Source: Nocardioides sp. BP30 (GTDB lineage: Bacteria; Actinomycetota; Actinomycetes; Propionibacteriales; Nocardioidaceae). Taken from it: a stretch of 64,000 nucleotides of DNA. The position numbers were made by a program, and so were the translations under genes. Each line of letters starts with the position of its first letter. The stretch's first letter is position 1. Positions 25,866 to 34,187 of the stretch are shown in pieces. The stretch is from contig NZ_CP123620.1 in NCBI RefSeq assembly GCF_029873215.1, positions 3,906,001 to 3,970,000 on the forward strand, read 5' to 3'. Below the pieces are notes generated by a model. That model had not been told where the DNA came from and ran no database searches. It saw only the letters and a program-made list of their open reading frames with translations.

Positions 25866-26470
25866 CAGCGCGGTCCGGGGATGCGCGCGTTGTCCAACCG
25901 CACCCCGATGGCACCGCCCGGGTGGTTCAGGTGCAGCGTCTCGACGTTCACGCACAGGGTGGAGACCAGGTCCATCGCCAGCTGCTGGAGCACCAGCAGG
26001 TTCAGCACCGTCGAGTTGTTGGGCAGGATGTCCCACGCGTCGCCCTCGTGCTCCAGCTCGAGGATCAGCCGCTGCGGCACCTCGCGGTAGAGGGTGCTCG
26101 TGCGGCTGAAGGAGAGCAGCCAGGTCGAGCAGCGCCGGCCCTGCGCCTTGAGCAGGTCGACGAGGTGCACCGACTCGGAGGTCTCGCCGCTCTTGCTCAG
26201 CACCACGACGAGGTCGCCGTCGCGGACGATGCCCAGGTCGCCGTGCACGGCGGAATTGGTGTGCATGAACGCGGCCGGGATCCCGACGGAGTTGAGTGTG
26301 CCGACCACCTTCTCGCAGATCGGGACGTTCTTGCCCAGCCCGGAGAAGACCAGCTTGCCGCCGGCGGCGACGGTCGCCAGCGCGTCCGCCTTCATGCCCT
26401 CGTACTCGTCGTCGCGGACCGAGCGCAGCGCGTCGCCCAGCAGCCGGATGGTCTCGTCGAAGTGGTTCAT
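25865..26470 (-). CDS. SIS-domain sugar-phosphate isomerase
   Basis: The 201-residue protein is a single SIS (sugar isomerase) domain. It has LVFSGLGKNVPICEKVVGTL, HTNSAVHGDLGIVRDGDLVV and the phosphate-binding VVLSKSGETSESVHL. The HGDLG and SKSGETSE pattern resembles the catalytic domain of arabinose-5-phosphate isomerases (KdsD/GutQ) without their CBS domains. It may instead be a heptose-type isomerase. The start at 26470 overlaps the kinase gene stop (ATGA). Confidence 0.78.
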   Translation of the reverse strand: MNHFDETIRLLGDALRSVRDDEYEGMKADALATVAAGGKLVFSGLGKNVPICEKVVGTLNSVGIPAAFMHTNSAVHGDLGIVRDGDLVVVLSKSGETSESVHLVDLLKAQGRRCSTWLLSFSRTSTLYREVPQRLILELEHEGDAWDILPNNSTVLNLLVLQQLAMDLVSTLCVNVETLHLNHPGGAIGVRLDNARIPGPR

Positions 26471-28005
26471 GCCAGCGCCCCTTCCAGGTGGTACAGGCCG
26501 TTGTAGAAGGCTCCGCAGACCGAGTCGTAGTCCTGCCACGCGTAGGTGGTCAGCGAGAGCCAGATCACCGCGTGCAGCAGCTTGATCGTGCGCGGATCGG
26601 CGCCGCTGAGCGCGAAGAGCTCGTCCTCGAGCTCCTCCCAGCGGTTCGAGACGATGTCGAGGTCGACAGCGCTCTCGCCGATGCCGAGGCGGAACTCGCC
26701 CAGGTTGAATCGGTCGTAGTTGCCGACGACTGAGTAGTAGAGCTTGGCCCAGTCGTAGTTCGGGTCGCCGAAGAGCTTGGTGTGCCCGAAGTAGCCCCGC
26801 GGGTCGATCAGCACCGGCTCCGTACCGCCGCGCAGCATCAGGTTGGAGAACGTGCAGTCGCCGTGGATGAAGGAGAAGCGCTCGCACCGCAGGGCGTCCA
26901 GAGCCCGCTCGAGATCGCGCCGGTAGTAGTAGACGTTGCGGCACTCGCGGCCGTTGACGGTGATCGTGCGCCGGTCGGCGTGCGGCACCAGGTCACGGAT
27001 CCGGCTGAGGCGGTTCATCGTCTTGGCGAAGTAGGCGTCCTTGACGCTGAAGGAGTCGGCCGGCATCGACCCGACCTCGTGCAGGCGGGTGAGCGCTCCG
27101 GTGAGGTCGGCGAGGATCCCGCGCTTGGCGTCGAGGGAGAGATCGCCGTACTCGTAGACGTTGCCGCCGTCGATCCGCTCCAGCACCAGCGGATCGGTGC
27201 CGTGGACCGCGGGGATGCCGGTCACGCCGTGCCCGGCGGCGTACTGGTACCAGGCCCGCTCGTCGGCGGCGAGCGCGCGGCCCTGCTCGTCGATCGCCTC
27301 CTTGATCACGCGGTCGACGGTGAGGGTCATCCGGTTGAAGGGGCGGACCTTCTGCTGCGGCAGTGCCCGGTACTCCGAGAGCAGCCCGAACTCGCGGGTC
27401 CCGGCCAGACCCAGCTCGGTGAAGGAGAACCCCTCCTGCTGCATCCAGCGGACCAGCTCGCCGCTGGCCGGGACCTCCTTGAGCGACGATGCGTCGCGGA
27501 AGACGAAGAGGCCGGCGACGCCGTGCTCGCGCGAGCGCTCCTCGACGAGCTCGCCCGCACGGTGGCTCCAGCGACACTCGAACGTCTGGGAGATGCCGAT
27601 GTAGTCGCCGGGCTCGGCCGGGAGCTGGAAGGTGGCCGGCAGGATCAGGTCGGACCAGACCAGCATGAAGGGCACGTCGGCCGGAATGAGGTCGAGTGCC
27701 TGCCCCACGCCACCGCACGTGCCGCTGCCCTCCGCGTCGACGACCTGGTAGTCGACCTCCGCGAAGCTGGCGAGATACTCCCGAAGCACGTCGCGGTGGT
27801 AGTCGGCGATGATGACGAACTTCTTGTCCGGGAACTGCCGGAACAGGTGGAAGAGCATCGGCAGGTTCTCCACCGGGACCAGCGCCTTGGGCTTGTTCGC
27901 GGTGAGGTGCTCCAGGCGCGTGCCCTTGCCGCCCGCCTGGACGACGATGTAGTCCACCCCGGCCGAGGGGGCCGGGGCCTGTCGGGGCGTCGTCGCGGAG
28001 GTCAC
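26467..28005 (-). CDS. Bifunctional sugar nucleotidyltransferase / APH-type kinase
   Basis: The 512-residue protein has an N-terminal nucleotidyltransferase domain (VVQAGGKGTRLEHLTANKPK at about 22-41) and a C-terminal aminoglycoside-phosphotransferase-like kinase domain. The kinase motifs are FIHGDCTFSNLML (catalytic loop) and VLIDPRGYFGHTK (metal loop). The fusion could phosphorylate a sugar or alditol at C1 and then activate it with a nucleotide. The GTG at 28005 is preferred over a TTG at 28056, because a sigma-28 motif ends 7 nt upstream and the mRNA would be leaderless. It heads a seven-gene overlapping operon. Confidence 0.75.
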   Translation of the reverse strand: MTSATTPRQAPAPSAGVDYIVVQAGGKGTRLEHLTANKPKALVPVENLPMLFHLFRQFPDKKFVIIADYHRDVLREYLASFAEVDYQVVDAEGSGTCGGVGQALDLIPADVPFMLVWSDLILPATFQLPAEPGDYIGISQTFECRWSHRAGELVEERSREHGVAGLFVFRDASSLKEVPASGELVRWMQQEGFSFTELGLAGTREFGLLSEYRALPQQKVRPFNRMTLTVDRVIKEAIDEQGRALAADERAWYQYAAGHGVTGIPAVHGTDPLVLERIDGGNVYEYGDLSLDAKRGILADLTGALTRLHEVGSMPADSFSVKDAYFAKTMNRLSRIRDLVPHADRRTITVNGRECRNVYYYRRDLERALDALRCERFSFIHGDCTFSNLMLRGGTEPVLIDPRGYFGHTKLFGDPNYDWAKLYYSVVGNYDRFNLGEFRLGIGESAVDLDIVSNRWEELEDELFALSGADPRTIKLLHAVIWLSLTTYAWQDYDSVCGAFYNGLYHLEGALA

Positions 28006-28012
28006 GACTCTC

Positions 28013-28039
28013 CCATCGGCAGGGACGGCCCAGGGCTTG
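28013..28039 (-). promoter_or_regulatory. Sigma-28 (FliA) type promoter of the seven-gene glycan operon
   Basis: Read on the minus strand this is CAAG-N15-GCCGATGG. The -10 ends 7 nt before the GTG at 28005, so the transcript should begin at or next to the start codon. Confidence 0.75.
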
Positions 28040-28098
28040 AGTCCTATCAGGGTCAAGACCTTGACGAAGCGGGAGCCGCCGGCCCGGCCGGGGGCCGC

Positions 28099-28125
28099 TC
28101 AGGTGCGCAGCAGGCGCGCCGATGG
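28099..28125 (+). promoter_or_regulatory. Sigma-28 (FliA) type promoter of the GT2 gene at 28132
   Basis: TCAG-N15-GCCGATGG matches the consensus of this window exactly. The -10 ends 6 nt before the GTG at 28132. It is divergent from the promoter at 28013-28039. Confidence 0.8.
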
Positions 28126-28131
28126 ACAGCG

Positions 28132-29115
28132 GTGGCCACCCTGTCTGCCGTGATCATCGCCCGCGACGAGTCCCGCTCGATCGTCCGCTGCCTGGACTCG
28201 CTGCGCGACCACGTCGACGAGGTCCTGCTGCTCGACACCGGGTCGACCGACGGCACCGTCGCGCTCGCCAGCGCACACGGGGCGCGGGTGGAGCACTTCA
28301 CCTGGGTCGACGACTTCGCTGCGGCGCGCAACGCCGCTCTCGCCGCCGCCACCGGCGACTGGCGCCTGGTCGTCGACGCCGACGAGTGGCTGGCCGAGGG
28401 TGCCGAGGAGCTGTCCGCCCTCCGCGCCGGACGGCTGCCGAGCGCCGCCGGTGCGGTCGTCCAGCGCAACGACCAGACCAACGGCCAGCAGAGCACCGCG
28501 TGGCTGCCGCGGCTCCTGCCCCGCGGCGTGCGCTACGAGGGTCGGATCCATGAGCAGCCGGTTCTGAGCTCGCCGGCGGTCCGCACCGGGATCGTGCTGG
28601 GCCACGACGGCTACCTGCGCGAGCAGCTGGCGGTCAAGGCCGAGCGCAACCGGGCGCTGCTGGAGGCCGCGCTCGCCGCCGACCCGGCGGACGTCTACCT
28701 GCGCTACCAGCTCGGCAAGGACCACGAGGTCCACCGCCGCTATGTCGAGGCCGCGCAGCACTACGACCTCGCCTACGCCGCGACGCCGCTCGACGCGCCG
28801 TGGCGGCACGACCTGATCGTGCGCCACCTCTTCACCCTCAGCCAGGCCGGCCGCAGCGGCGACGCCCTCGACGTCGCCGACGCCGAGCTGCCGCGCTGGA
28901 CCCACTCGGCAGACTTCTTCTTCGTGGTCGGCGACGTCCTGCTCACCCACGCCGCAGAGAATCCGGCACACGCGGCTCGGCTGCTGCCGCTGGCGGAGGA
29001 CGCGTGGAGCAGGTGCCTCGAGCTCGGCGACACCCCGGACCTGCCCGGTGCCGTCGCCGGACGCGGATCGCACCTGGCCGCGCACAACCTCAAGGTGCTG
29101 CGCGGCGAGATCTGA
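28132..29115 (+). CDS. Glycosyltransferase family 2 with C-terminal TPR-like region (copy 3)
   Basis: The 327-residue protein is a third member of the GT2-TPR family, more distant from the pair at 8909/10045. It has LSAVIIARDESRSIVRCLDS, VLLLDTGSTDGTVALA, LVVDADEWLAEGA and RGVRYEGRIHEQP, then helical repeats (YLRYQLGKDHEVHRRYVEAA). The GTG at 28132 is chosen because a sigma-28 motif ends 6 nt upstream. It is convergent with cheB, 12 nt away. A role in flagellin or surface glycosylation is inferred. Confidence 0.82.
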   Translation: MATLSAVIIARDESRSIVRCLDSLRDHVDEVLLLDTGSTDGTVALASAHGARVEHFTWVDDFAAARNAALAAATGDWRLVVDADEWLAEGAEELSALRAGRLPSAAGAVVQRNDQTNGQQSTAWLPRLLPRGVRYEGRIHEQPVLSSPAVRTGIVLGHDGYLREQLAVKAERNRALLEAALAADPADVYLRYQLGKDHEVHRRYVEAAQHYDLAYAATPLDAPWRHDLIVRHLFTLSQAGRSGDALDVADAELPRWTHSADFFFVVGDVLLTHAAENPAHAARLLPLAEDAWSRCLELGDTPDLPGAVAGRGSHLAAHNLKVLRGEI

Positions 29116-29127
29116 GCGGGTCCGGCC

Positions 29128-30180
29128 TCACCGGCGGACGGCGGCGACCAGCTTCGCGGGCATCTGCGCCAGCGGCAGGATCTGGGTGGCCAGTCCGGCA
29201 TGGGCGACCGCGCCGGGCATGCCCCAGACCACGGAGGTGGCCTCGTCCTGCACGTACACCGGCGCGCCCGCCTCGGCGAGCAGGCGCACGCCCTCGAGGC
29301 CGTCCTGGCCCATGCCGGTGAGGATCGCCGCGACGCAGCGCCCGCCGTACACCGCCGCCGCGGAGCGGAAGAGGACGTCGACGGCCGGACGGCAGAAGTT
29401 CTCCTGCGGCCCCTGGTCGAGGGAGACCTGCACGTGTCCGGCTCGGGTCTCGACCCGCATGTGCCAGTCACCCGGCGCGATCAGCACCTCACCGGCGGTC
29501 GGTACGTCGCCCACCGCCGCCTCGCGCACGCTCAGCGGCGAGAGCTTGTCGAGCCGCTGCGCCAGCATCGCGGTGAAGACCGGCGGCATGTGCTGCACCA
29601 CCAGGACGGGTACGGCGAGGTTCGCTGGCAGCTGGGCCAGCACCGTTGCCAGCGCGTCGGGTCCACCGGTCGAGCAGCCGACGAGCAGCATCTCGGCGGG
29701 ACCGGCCTGGCGCGGCGCAGGCCGGACGGGGGCGACCTCGCGCTGCCGCTCGACCCGCGGGGTCGGTGCCAGTCGGCGCATCCCCGCCAGAGCGCGGATC
29801 CGGGGCACGAGCTGGTCACGGACCGAGGCGAGGCCCTCCGCGACCGAGCCGGTGTTCGACGGCTTGGTGACGTAGTCGGAGGCGCCGCGCGACAGCGCCT
29901 CCAGGGTCGCCGCCGCACCCCGCTCGGTGAGCGTGGAGAACATGATGACCGGCAGCCGGGGGTGCCGGGCCCGGATCTCCGCGAGCGCGCCGAGGCCGTC
30001 GAGCCGCGGCATCTCCACATCCAGCGTCACCACGTCGGGGATGAGCTCGTCGACCTTCTCGATCGCGTCGACGCCGTCGCGGGCCATGCCGACCACCTCG
30101 ATGTCGTCGGCCTCGGCCAACGCCGTCACGATGAGGCGACGCACGAGCGCCGAGTCGTCCACCACGAGCACTCGAATCAC
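29128..30180 (-). CDS. cheB: Chemotaxis response regulator, protein-glutamate methylesterase CheB
   Basis: CheB removes methyl groups from chemoreceptors and also deamidates them. The 350-residue protein has an N-terminal receiver (VLVVDDSALVRRLI, with the phospho-acceptor Asp54 in TLDVEMPRLDG) and a C-terminal esterase with GCSTGGPDAL (catalytic Ser), VVQHMPPVFTAM (His) and LTGMGQDGLEG (Asp). The start is a GTG at 30180, 7 nt after a sigma-28 motif, so the mRNA is probably leaderless. It is transcribed divergently from cheR, with the sortase unit in between. Confidence 0.95.
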   Translation of the reverse strand: MIRVLVVDDSALVRRLIVTALAEADDIEVVGMARDGVDAIEKVDELIPDVVTLDVEMPRLDGLGALAEIRARHPRLPVIMFSTLTERGAAATLEALSRGASDYVTKPSNTGSVAEGLASVRDQLVPRIRALAGMRRLAPTPRVERQREVAPVRPAPRQAGPAEMLLVGCSTGGPDALATVLAQLPANLAVPVLVVQHMPPVFTAMLAQRLDKLSPLSVREAAVGDVPTAGEVLIAPGDWHMRVETRAGHVQVSLDQGPQENFCRPAVDVLFRSAAAVYGGRCVAAILTGMGQDGLEGVRLLAEAGAPVYVQDEATSVVWGMPGAVAHAGLATQILPLAQMPAKLVAAVRR

Positions 30181-30187
30181 GCGGAGA

Positions 30188-30214
30188 CCATCGGCCCTCC
30201 GACCAGGTGTCTGA
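30188..30214 (-). promoter_or_regulatory. Sigma-28 (FliA) type promoter of cheB
   Basis: Read on the minus strand this is TCAG-N15-GCCGATGG, a full match to the window consensus. The -10 ends 7 nt upstream of the cheB GTG. Confidence 0.78.
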
Positions 30215-30244
30215 GGCCTGCGGACGGCGGACGCGCGGCGGCCC

Positions 30245-30898
30245 TCAGCCAGGCTGCGGGACGGTGTGCGCGGACCTGACCGGCTTGGCGTAGACGAAGA
30301 CGTTCGTGAGGTACTCGTGGCCGGTCCAGTCGCCGCAGGTGATCAGCACGAGCCTGTTCTTCGCGCGGTCCTGGCCGAAGAGCTGCCGCGCACGGGCGGA
30401 GACCTGCTGCTTGGAGAGGGTGAAGACCTTCGTCGCCACGTAGTGGTCCGTGCGCCGCTTGCGCACGATCTCGATCCGGGCACCCTTCTTCATGGTGCCG
30501 AGGTGGTCGAACTCGCCGCCGCCGGTGTGGACGGTGTGTCCGGCGATGATCGTCTGCCCCGTCGCCGACCCGGGCTTGGCGCTCGCGTCCCACCAGCCGA
30601 CGTCGCGCGGGTTCGACGGCGGCGTCAGCACCCGCCGGCTGGACATCGCGATCGAGACGATCGGCGCATCGATGCCCAGGGAGTGGACCACGACGTGGTA
30701 GGTCGTCGGCTTGAAGGCCGTCGTCGTACCGCGGTCGGCGGGGGCTGCCTCGTCTCGATCGGGCGAGATGAGGAGGAAGAGGAACGCTGCCGCCAGGAGG
30801 GCGAGCACCGTCGCGACGGCGACGCTCCCCCACCGCACCCGGGTCCGCGCCGGCGGCGGGGACCCGGGCCCGGCGGGCGTGGGCTCGACCTCGGTCAT
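30245..30898 (-). CDS. Class F-like sortase
   Basis: Sortases are membrane-bound transpeptidases that link surface proteins to the cell wall. The 217-residue protein has an N-terminal membrane segment (VAVATVLALLAAAFLFLLIS), the catalytic His region TIIAGHTVHTGGGEFDHLG and the catalytic Cys region LVLITCGDWTGHEYLTNVFV. The TCGxW pattern followed by TNVFVYA resembles class F sortases of actinobacteria. I do not see a clear catalytic Arg at the usual place. It lies 7 nt after the gene for a C-terminally anchored secreted protein, its likely substrate. Confidence 0.8.
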   Translation of the reverse strand: MTEVEPTPAGPGSPPPARTRVRWGSVAVATVLALLAAAFLFLLISPDRDEAAPADRGTTTAFKPTTYHVVVHSLGIDAPIVSIAMSSRRVLTPPSNPRDVGWWDASAKPGSATGQTIIAGHTVHTGGGEFDHLGTMKKGARIEIVRKRRTDHYVATKVFTLSKQQVSARARQLFGQDRAKNRLVLITCGDWTGHEYLTNVFVYAKPVRSAHTVPQPG

Positions 30899-30905
30899 CG
30901 AGGCG

Positions 30906-32246
30906 TCACTTCGTGAACAGGCGCCGACGGTGGACGAAGGCGGTACCGGCAGCGCCCGCGGCGATCAGGCCGCCGAGGCCGGCGACGAGCGCGGTGTGGC
31001 CGTGCTGGCCGCCGTCGCCGGAGAGGCCCGCGTCGACGGCGGTCGGTACGGCGGAGCCGTTGCGACCGGTGTCGCTGTCGCCGTCGGCGCTGCCCGCCGG
31101 GTGGGTCGAGGCCTGCGGGATGCTCACGGCTCGATCGGCGCCCGGACCGCAGGTCACCTCGCCCACCTGGCCGGAGACCAGGGAGCTGCCGGTGAACGCC
31201 GAGGCGGCCGGGAGCACCTGCAGGTCGAGCGCCGTGACGTCGATCTTGCGGCCGGCCTCCGAGCTGACCTGCTTGTTCAGCGTCACGTCGAGGACGTTCT
31301 GCTGCAGCGGCTGGAGCAGCGGCTGGAGCTGCTTGACGAGCTGGTCCACCACGGCACTCTGCAGCGTGTCGAGGGTGGTGCCGAGCGGGCCGACGAGCGG
31401 CTGCAGGGCCGATCCGAGGGCGGAGTTGTTCAACTCGGTCTTGAGGGCGCTGACCAGGGTCGCGCTGACCGTGTCCAGGTTGGTCAGCAGGTGGGTGTTC
31501 GGCGGCGGGTTGGCCGGCAGGTCCAGCACGGTGACCGTCTGGCCCGCGACGGTCGCCTTGATGGGCGTGTTGGCGCTTCCGCCCTGGCTGTCGACCAGGT
31601 GGGCGGTGCCCTGCGCGCTGGCCGGCGTGGCTGTGCAGGTGGCCTCGATCGCACTCACGGTGCCGCCGAGGGAGATGTTGAGCGGGGTGCTGGAGACCGC
31701 GCCGGTCACCGGCGCGACCAGCGCCGACTGCACGCTGGAGATCAGCGTGTTGAGACCGGAGAGCAGCGGGCTGCCGTACTGCGCCAGGGCCGCACCCAGG
31801 GCGCTGTTCGGGTCCAGCGCGACCGAGCCCAGGTTCAGGCTGCCGAGGGTGAGGGTCAGCGGCGCCCCGTCGATGTCGCAGGCGGTGGAGCCGGTGTGCA
31901 CGATCCCGCCACCGGTGCCGGCGATGCCGGCGCAGGCGTACGACGTGCCGTCCGCGTTGGCGCCGGCGTCCTGCGGGGCCACACCGGCACCGAGGGCGTT
32001 GTTGCCGGGGAGGAGCCCGGCGATGGTCGGGATGGTGCTCGCGTCGTTCTTCGACTGGGTGGTGCCGTCGTTCGTGGCGGTGACGACCTGGGAGACGCCG
32101 GACTGGCCTGCGACCGTCAGGTGCAGCGACTGGGCGGTGGCCTGCGAGGCCGGGTCTGCAGCGAACGCGGGGGCGGAGGCGAGCGCGGCGAGCGACGCTG
32201 CACCGATCACGGCACCGGCACGAAGTCCGAGACGAGTCGTCTGCAC
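30906..32246 (-). CDS. Secreted protein with C-terminal membrane anchor (possible sortase substrate)
   Basis: The 446-residue protein starts at a GTG (32246). It has a signal peptide (LRAGAVIGAASLAALASAPA ending in FA-AD) and a long Thr/Ser/Ala-rich extracellular part (ALDPNSALGAALAQYGSPLL). The C-terminal end is a hydrophobic segment (TALVAGLGGLIAAGAAGTAF) followed by VHRRRLFTK. That hydrophobic-plus-basic tail is a sorting-signal layout, but no LPXTG is visible; LSGDGG precedes it. The adjacent sortase suggests wall or membrane anchoring. The function of the outer part is unknown, though an adhesin or surface sheath component is possible. Confidence 0.7.
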   Translation of the reverse strand: MQTTRLGLRAGAVIGAASLAALASAPAFAADPASQATAQSLHLTVAGQSGVSQVVTATNDGTTQSKNDASTIPTIAGLLPGNNALGAGVAPQDAGANADGTSYACAGIAGTGGGIVHTGSTACDIDGAPLTLTLGSLNLGSVALDPNSALGAALAQYGSPLLSGLNTLISSVQSALVAPVTGAVSSTPLNISLGGTVSAIEATCTATPASAQGTAHLVDSQGGSANTPIKATVAGQTVTVLDLPANPPPNTHLLTNLDTVSATLVSALKTELNNSALGSALQPLVGPLGTTLDTLQSAVVDQLVKQLQPLLQPLQQNVLDVTLNKQVSSEAGRKIDVTALDLQVLPAASAFTGSSLVSGQVGEVTCGPGADRAVSIPQASTHPAGSADGDSDTGRNGSAVPTAVDAGLSGDGGQHGHTALVAGLGGLIAAGAAGTAFVHRRRLFTK

Positions 32247-32372
32247 GGAGGGGTCCTTCCCAAGCAAGTGATGCGCGGCAAGAGCGCGGGGGTACTGAGC
32301 GCAACGACTCGACACGACTTTGGTTAGGGGTAGAACCGGTAACAGTTCGGTGTCCACTGACCGACCAATTGC

Positions 32373-32399
32373 TCAGGCACCTGCACGGCCTGCCGATCC
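32373..32399 (+). promoter_or_regulatory. Sigma-28 (FliA) type promoter of the cheR operon
   Basis: TCAG-N15-GCCGATCC matches the window consensus at 10 of 12 positions, with the exact spacer. The -10 ends 8 nt before the GTG at 32408. Confidence 0.6.
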
Positions 32400-32407
32400 G
32401 GATCCCC

Positions 32408-33292
32408 GTGACCATGGCACCCGCGAGCTTCCAGCTGATCGCCGCCCTGGTGCTCCGCGAGACCTCGATCATCTACGAGCCCCGCAAGGAGTACCTGGTG
32501 GAGGCGCGGCTGCACCCCCTCGCCGCGCAGGCCGGATGTGCCAACGTCGACGCCTATGTGCAGATGCTCTCGGTCAACCCGGTCGAGCGACGCAAGGCGA
32601 TCGACGCACTGACGATCAACGAGACCAGCTGGTTCCGGGACAACGCGCCGTACCAGGCCTTCACCGAGACCATGCTGCCGGCGCTGATCGCGGCCCGCAC
32701 CGAGCGGCGTCGGCTGTCGATCTGGTCGGCGGCCTGCTCCAGCGGCCAGGAGGCCTACTCGATCGCGATGCTGCTCGACCAGCACCTGCCGGCCGGCTGG
32801 AGCGCCGACATCCTCGCCACCGACGTGTCCACGGCGATGCTCACCCGCGTGGAGAACGGCCGCTACAGCCAGGTCGAGATGAACCGCGGCCTCCCGGCCA
32901 CCAGCCTGGTGAAGTACTTCACCCGGGCCGGCAGCGAGTGGGAGATCGTGCCCGCGCTGCGCAAGATGGTGCGCACGCGTCACCTCAACCTGGCCGAGCC
33001 GTTCGGTGCGATCGGCACCTTCGACCTCGTGCTGCTGCGCAACGTCCTCATCTACTTCGACCAGCCCACCAAGCACGGCATCCTGCGCCGCATGCACCAG
33101 CACGTGGCTCCGGACGGCTACCTGCTGCTCGGCTCCTCGGAGACCACCCTCGACCTGCCCGCCGACCTCCACGCGATGTGGGACCGCGAGCAGATCGGCC
33201 GTGTCCAGGCCCACCGCCCGGCCGGGGCCGTGAGCGTTCCGCGACCGTTCTCACCCGCCATCTCGGCCGCCCTGACAGGAGTTCGACCATGA
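32408..33292 (+). CDS. cheR: Chemotaxis protein methyltransferase CheR
   Basis: CheR methylates glutamates of chemoreceptors using SAM. The product of about 294 residues has the N-terminal helical domain (LRETSIIYEPRKEYLVEARL) and the SAM-binding WSAACSSGQEAYSIAMLL, followed by ILATDVSTAML and FDLVLLRNVLIYFD. The GTG at 32408 is chosen because a sigma-28 motif ends 8 nt upstream; the ATG at 32414 is the alternative. Neither has a ribosome binding site, which supports leaderless translation. Its stop overlaps the next gene (ATGA). Confidence 0.93.
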   Translation: MTMAPASFQLIAALVLRETSIIYEPRKEYLVEARLHPLAAQAGCANVDAYVQMLSVNPVERRKAIDALTINETSWFRDNAPYQAFTETMLPALIAARTERRRLSIWSAACSSGQEAYSIAMLLDQHLPAGWSADILATDVSTAMLTRVENGRYSQVEMNRGLPATSLVKYFTRAGSEWEIVPALRKMVRTRHLNLAEPFGAIGTFDLVLLRNVLIYFDQPTKHGILRRMHQHVAPDGYLLLGSSETTLDLPADLHAMWDREQIGRVQAHRPAGAVSVPRPFSPAISAALTGVRP

Positions 33293-33693
33293 CCCAGAGC
33301 CCGGTGACGCAGCGCGCCATGATCATCGACGACTCCAGGGCGATGCGCAGCATCCTGCGTCGCATCATCCAGAGCCTCGACTTCGAGACCGCCGAGGCCG
33401 GGCACGGCCAGGAGGCGCTCGACCAGATGGAGGGCGGGTTCGCGCCGGACCTGTGCCTCATCGACTGGAACATGCCCGTGATGGACGGCTACACGTTCAT
33501 CACCGAAGTCCGCAAGCGACCCGAGTGGCGCAACATCACGCTGATGATGGTGACCACCGAGTCCGAGCAGGGCCAGATCGTCAAGGCGCTCGCCGCCGGA
33601 GCACACGAGTACGTGATCAAGCCGTTCACACCCGACGCGATCGTCGAGAAGCTCGAACTGCTCGGTCTCGTCAGCAAGGGAGTCCCCGCATGA
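33289..33693 (+). CDS. CheY-like response regulator (first copy)
   Basis: The 134-residue single receiver domain has AMIIDDSRAMRSILRRII, the phospho-acceptor Asp59 in LCLIDWNMPVMDG, the Thr/Ser switch region in MVTTESE and Lys in YVIKPFTPD. This is a stand-alone CheY-type protein. It overlaps cheR upstream and the CheX-like gene downstream by 4 nt each. Two receivers occur in this operon; one may signal to the motor while the other acts as a phosphate sink. Confidence 0.9.
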   Translation: MTQSPVTQRAMIIDDSRAMRSILRRIIQSLDFETAEAGHGQEALDQMEGGFAPDLCLIDWNMPVMDGYTFITEVRKRPEWRNITLMMVTTESEQGQIVKALAAGAHEYVIKPFTPDAIVEKLELLGLVSKGVPA

Positions 33694-34160
33694 CCATCAC
33701 CCAGCCCAGCGGCCCCGAGCTGGCCGACGTACACGCGATCACCGAGCAGGTGTGGAGCAGCTTCCTCGGAGACGAGGAGCCGCTGCTGCCGCGTTTCGAC
33801 GCCGAGCCCTTCTTCCCGGCCGAGACGGTGTGGTCGGCGGCGGTCAGCGTGCACGGCGGCTGGACCGGCACCGTCACCGTCGAGCTCTCCTCGGGCGTGG
33901 CGCAGTCCCTGACCCGACTGATGCTGGCGATGGAGGACGAGCCCCTGGACGACGCCGATGTCGCCGACGCGGTCGGCGAGCTGGTGAACATGGTCGGCGG
34001 CAACGTCAAGAGCCTCATGCCGGGCCCCTCGGCGCTCACCCTTCCGGTCGTCGCGGCCGGCCGTGCCGCTCACAGCAGTGAGCTGACGGAGGTGGCGCGC
34101 TTCGACGCGTCGTGGCACGGCGAGCCCGTCCGCGTCAGCGTCCACGCACCTCAGTCCTGA
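33690..34160 (+). CDS. CheX/CheC-like chemotaxis protein
   Basis: The 156-residue protein contains VADAVGELVNMVGGNVKSLM, which fits the CheC/CheX/FliY phosphatase signature (E-x2-N motif, then a Gly-Asn). CheX-type proteins dephosphorylate CheY-P. The rest (WTGTVTVELSSGVAQSLTRL) fits the beta-alpha fold of the family. It overlaps the first cheY and precedes the second, so a role in terminating the CheY-P signal is plausible. Confidence 0.78.
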   Translation: MTITQPSGPELADVHAITEQVWSSFLGDEEPLLPRFDAEPFFPAETVWSAAVSVHGGWTGTVTVELSSGVAQSLTRLMLAMEDEPLDDADVADAVGELVNMVGGNVKSLMPGPSALTLPVVAAGRAAHSSELTEVARFDASWHGEPVRVSVHAPQS

Positions 34161-34187
34161 CCAATCTCAGCTAGAAGGTCATTCCCC

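Noticed and set aside
32272..32298. TCAG-N15-GCCGCGCA (minus strand) upstream of the anchored surface protein gene
   Set aside because: The -35 fits but only half of the -10 matches. I keep it as a weak possibility, not a feature.
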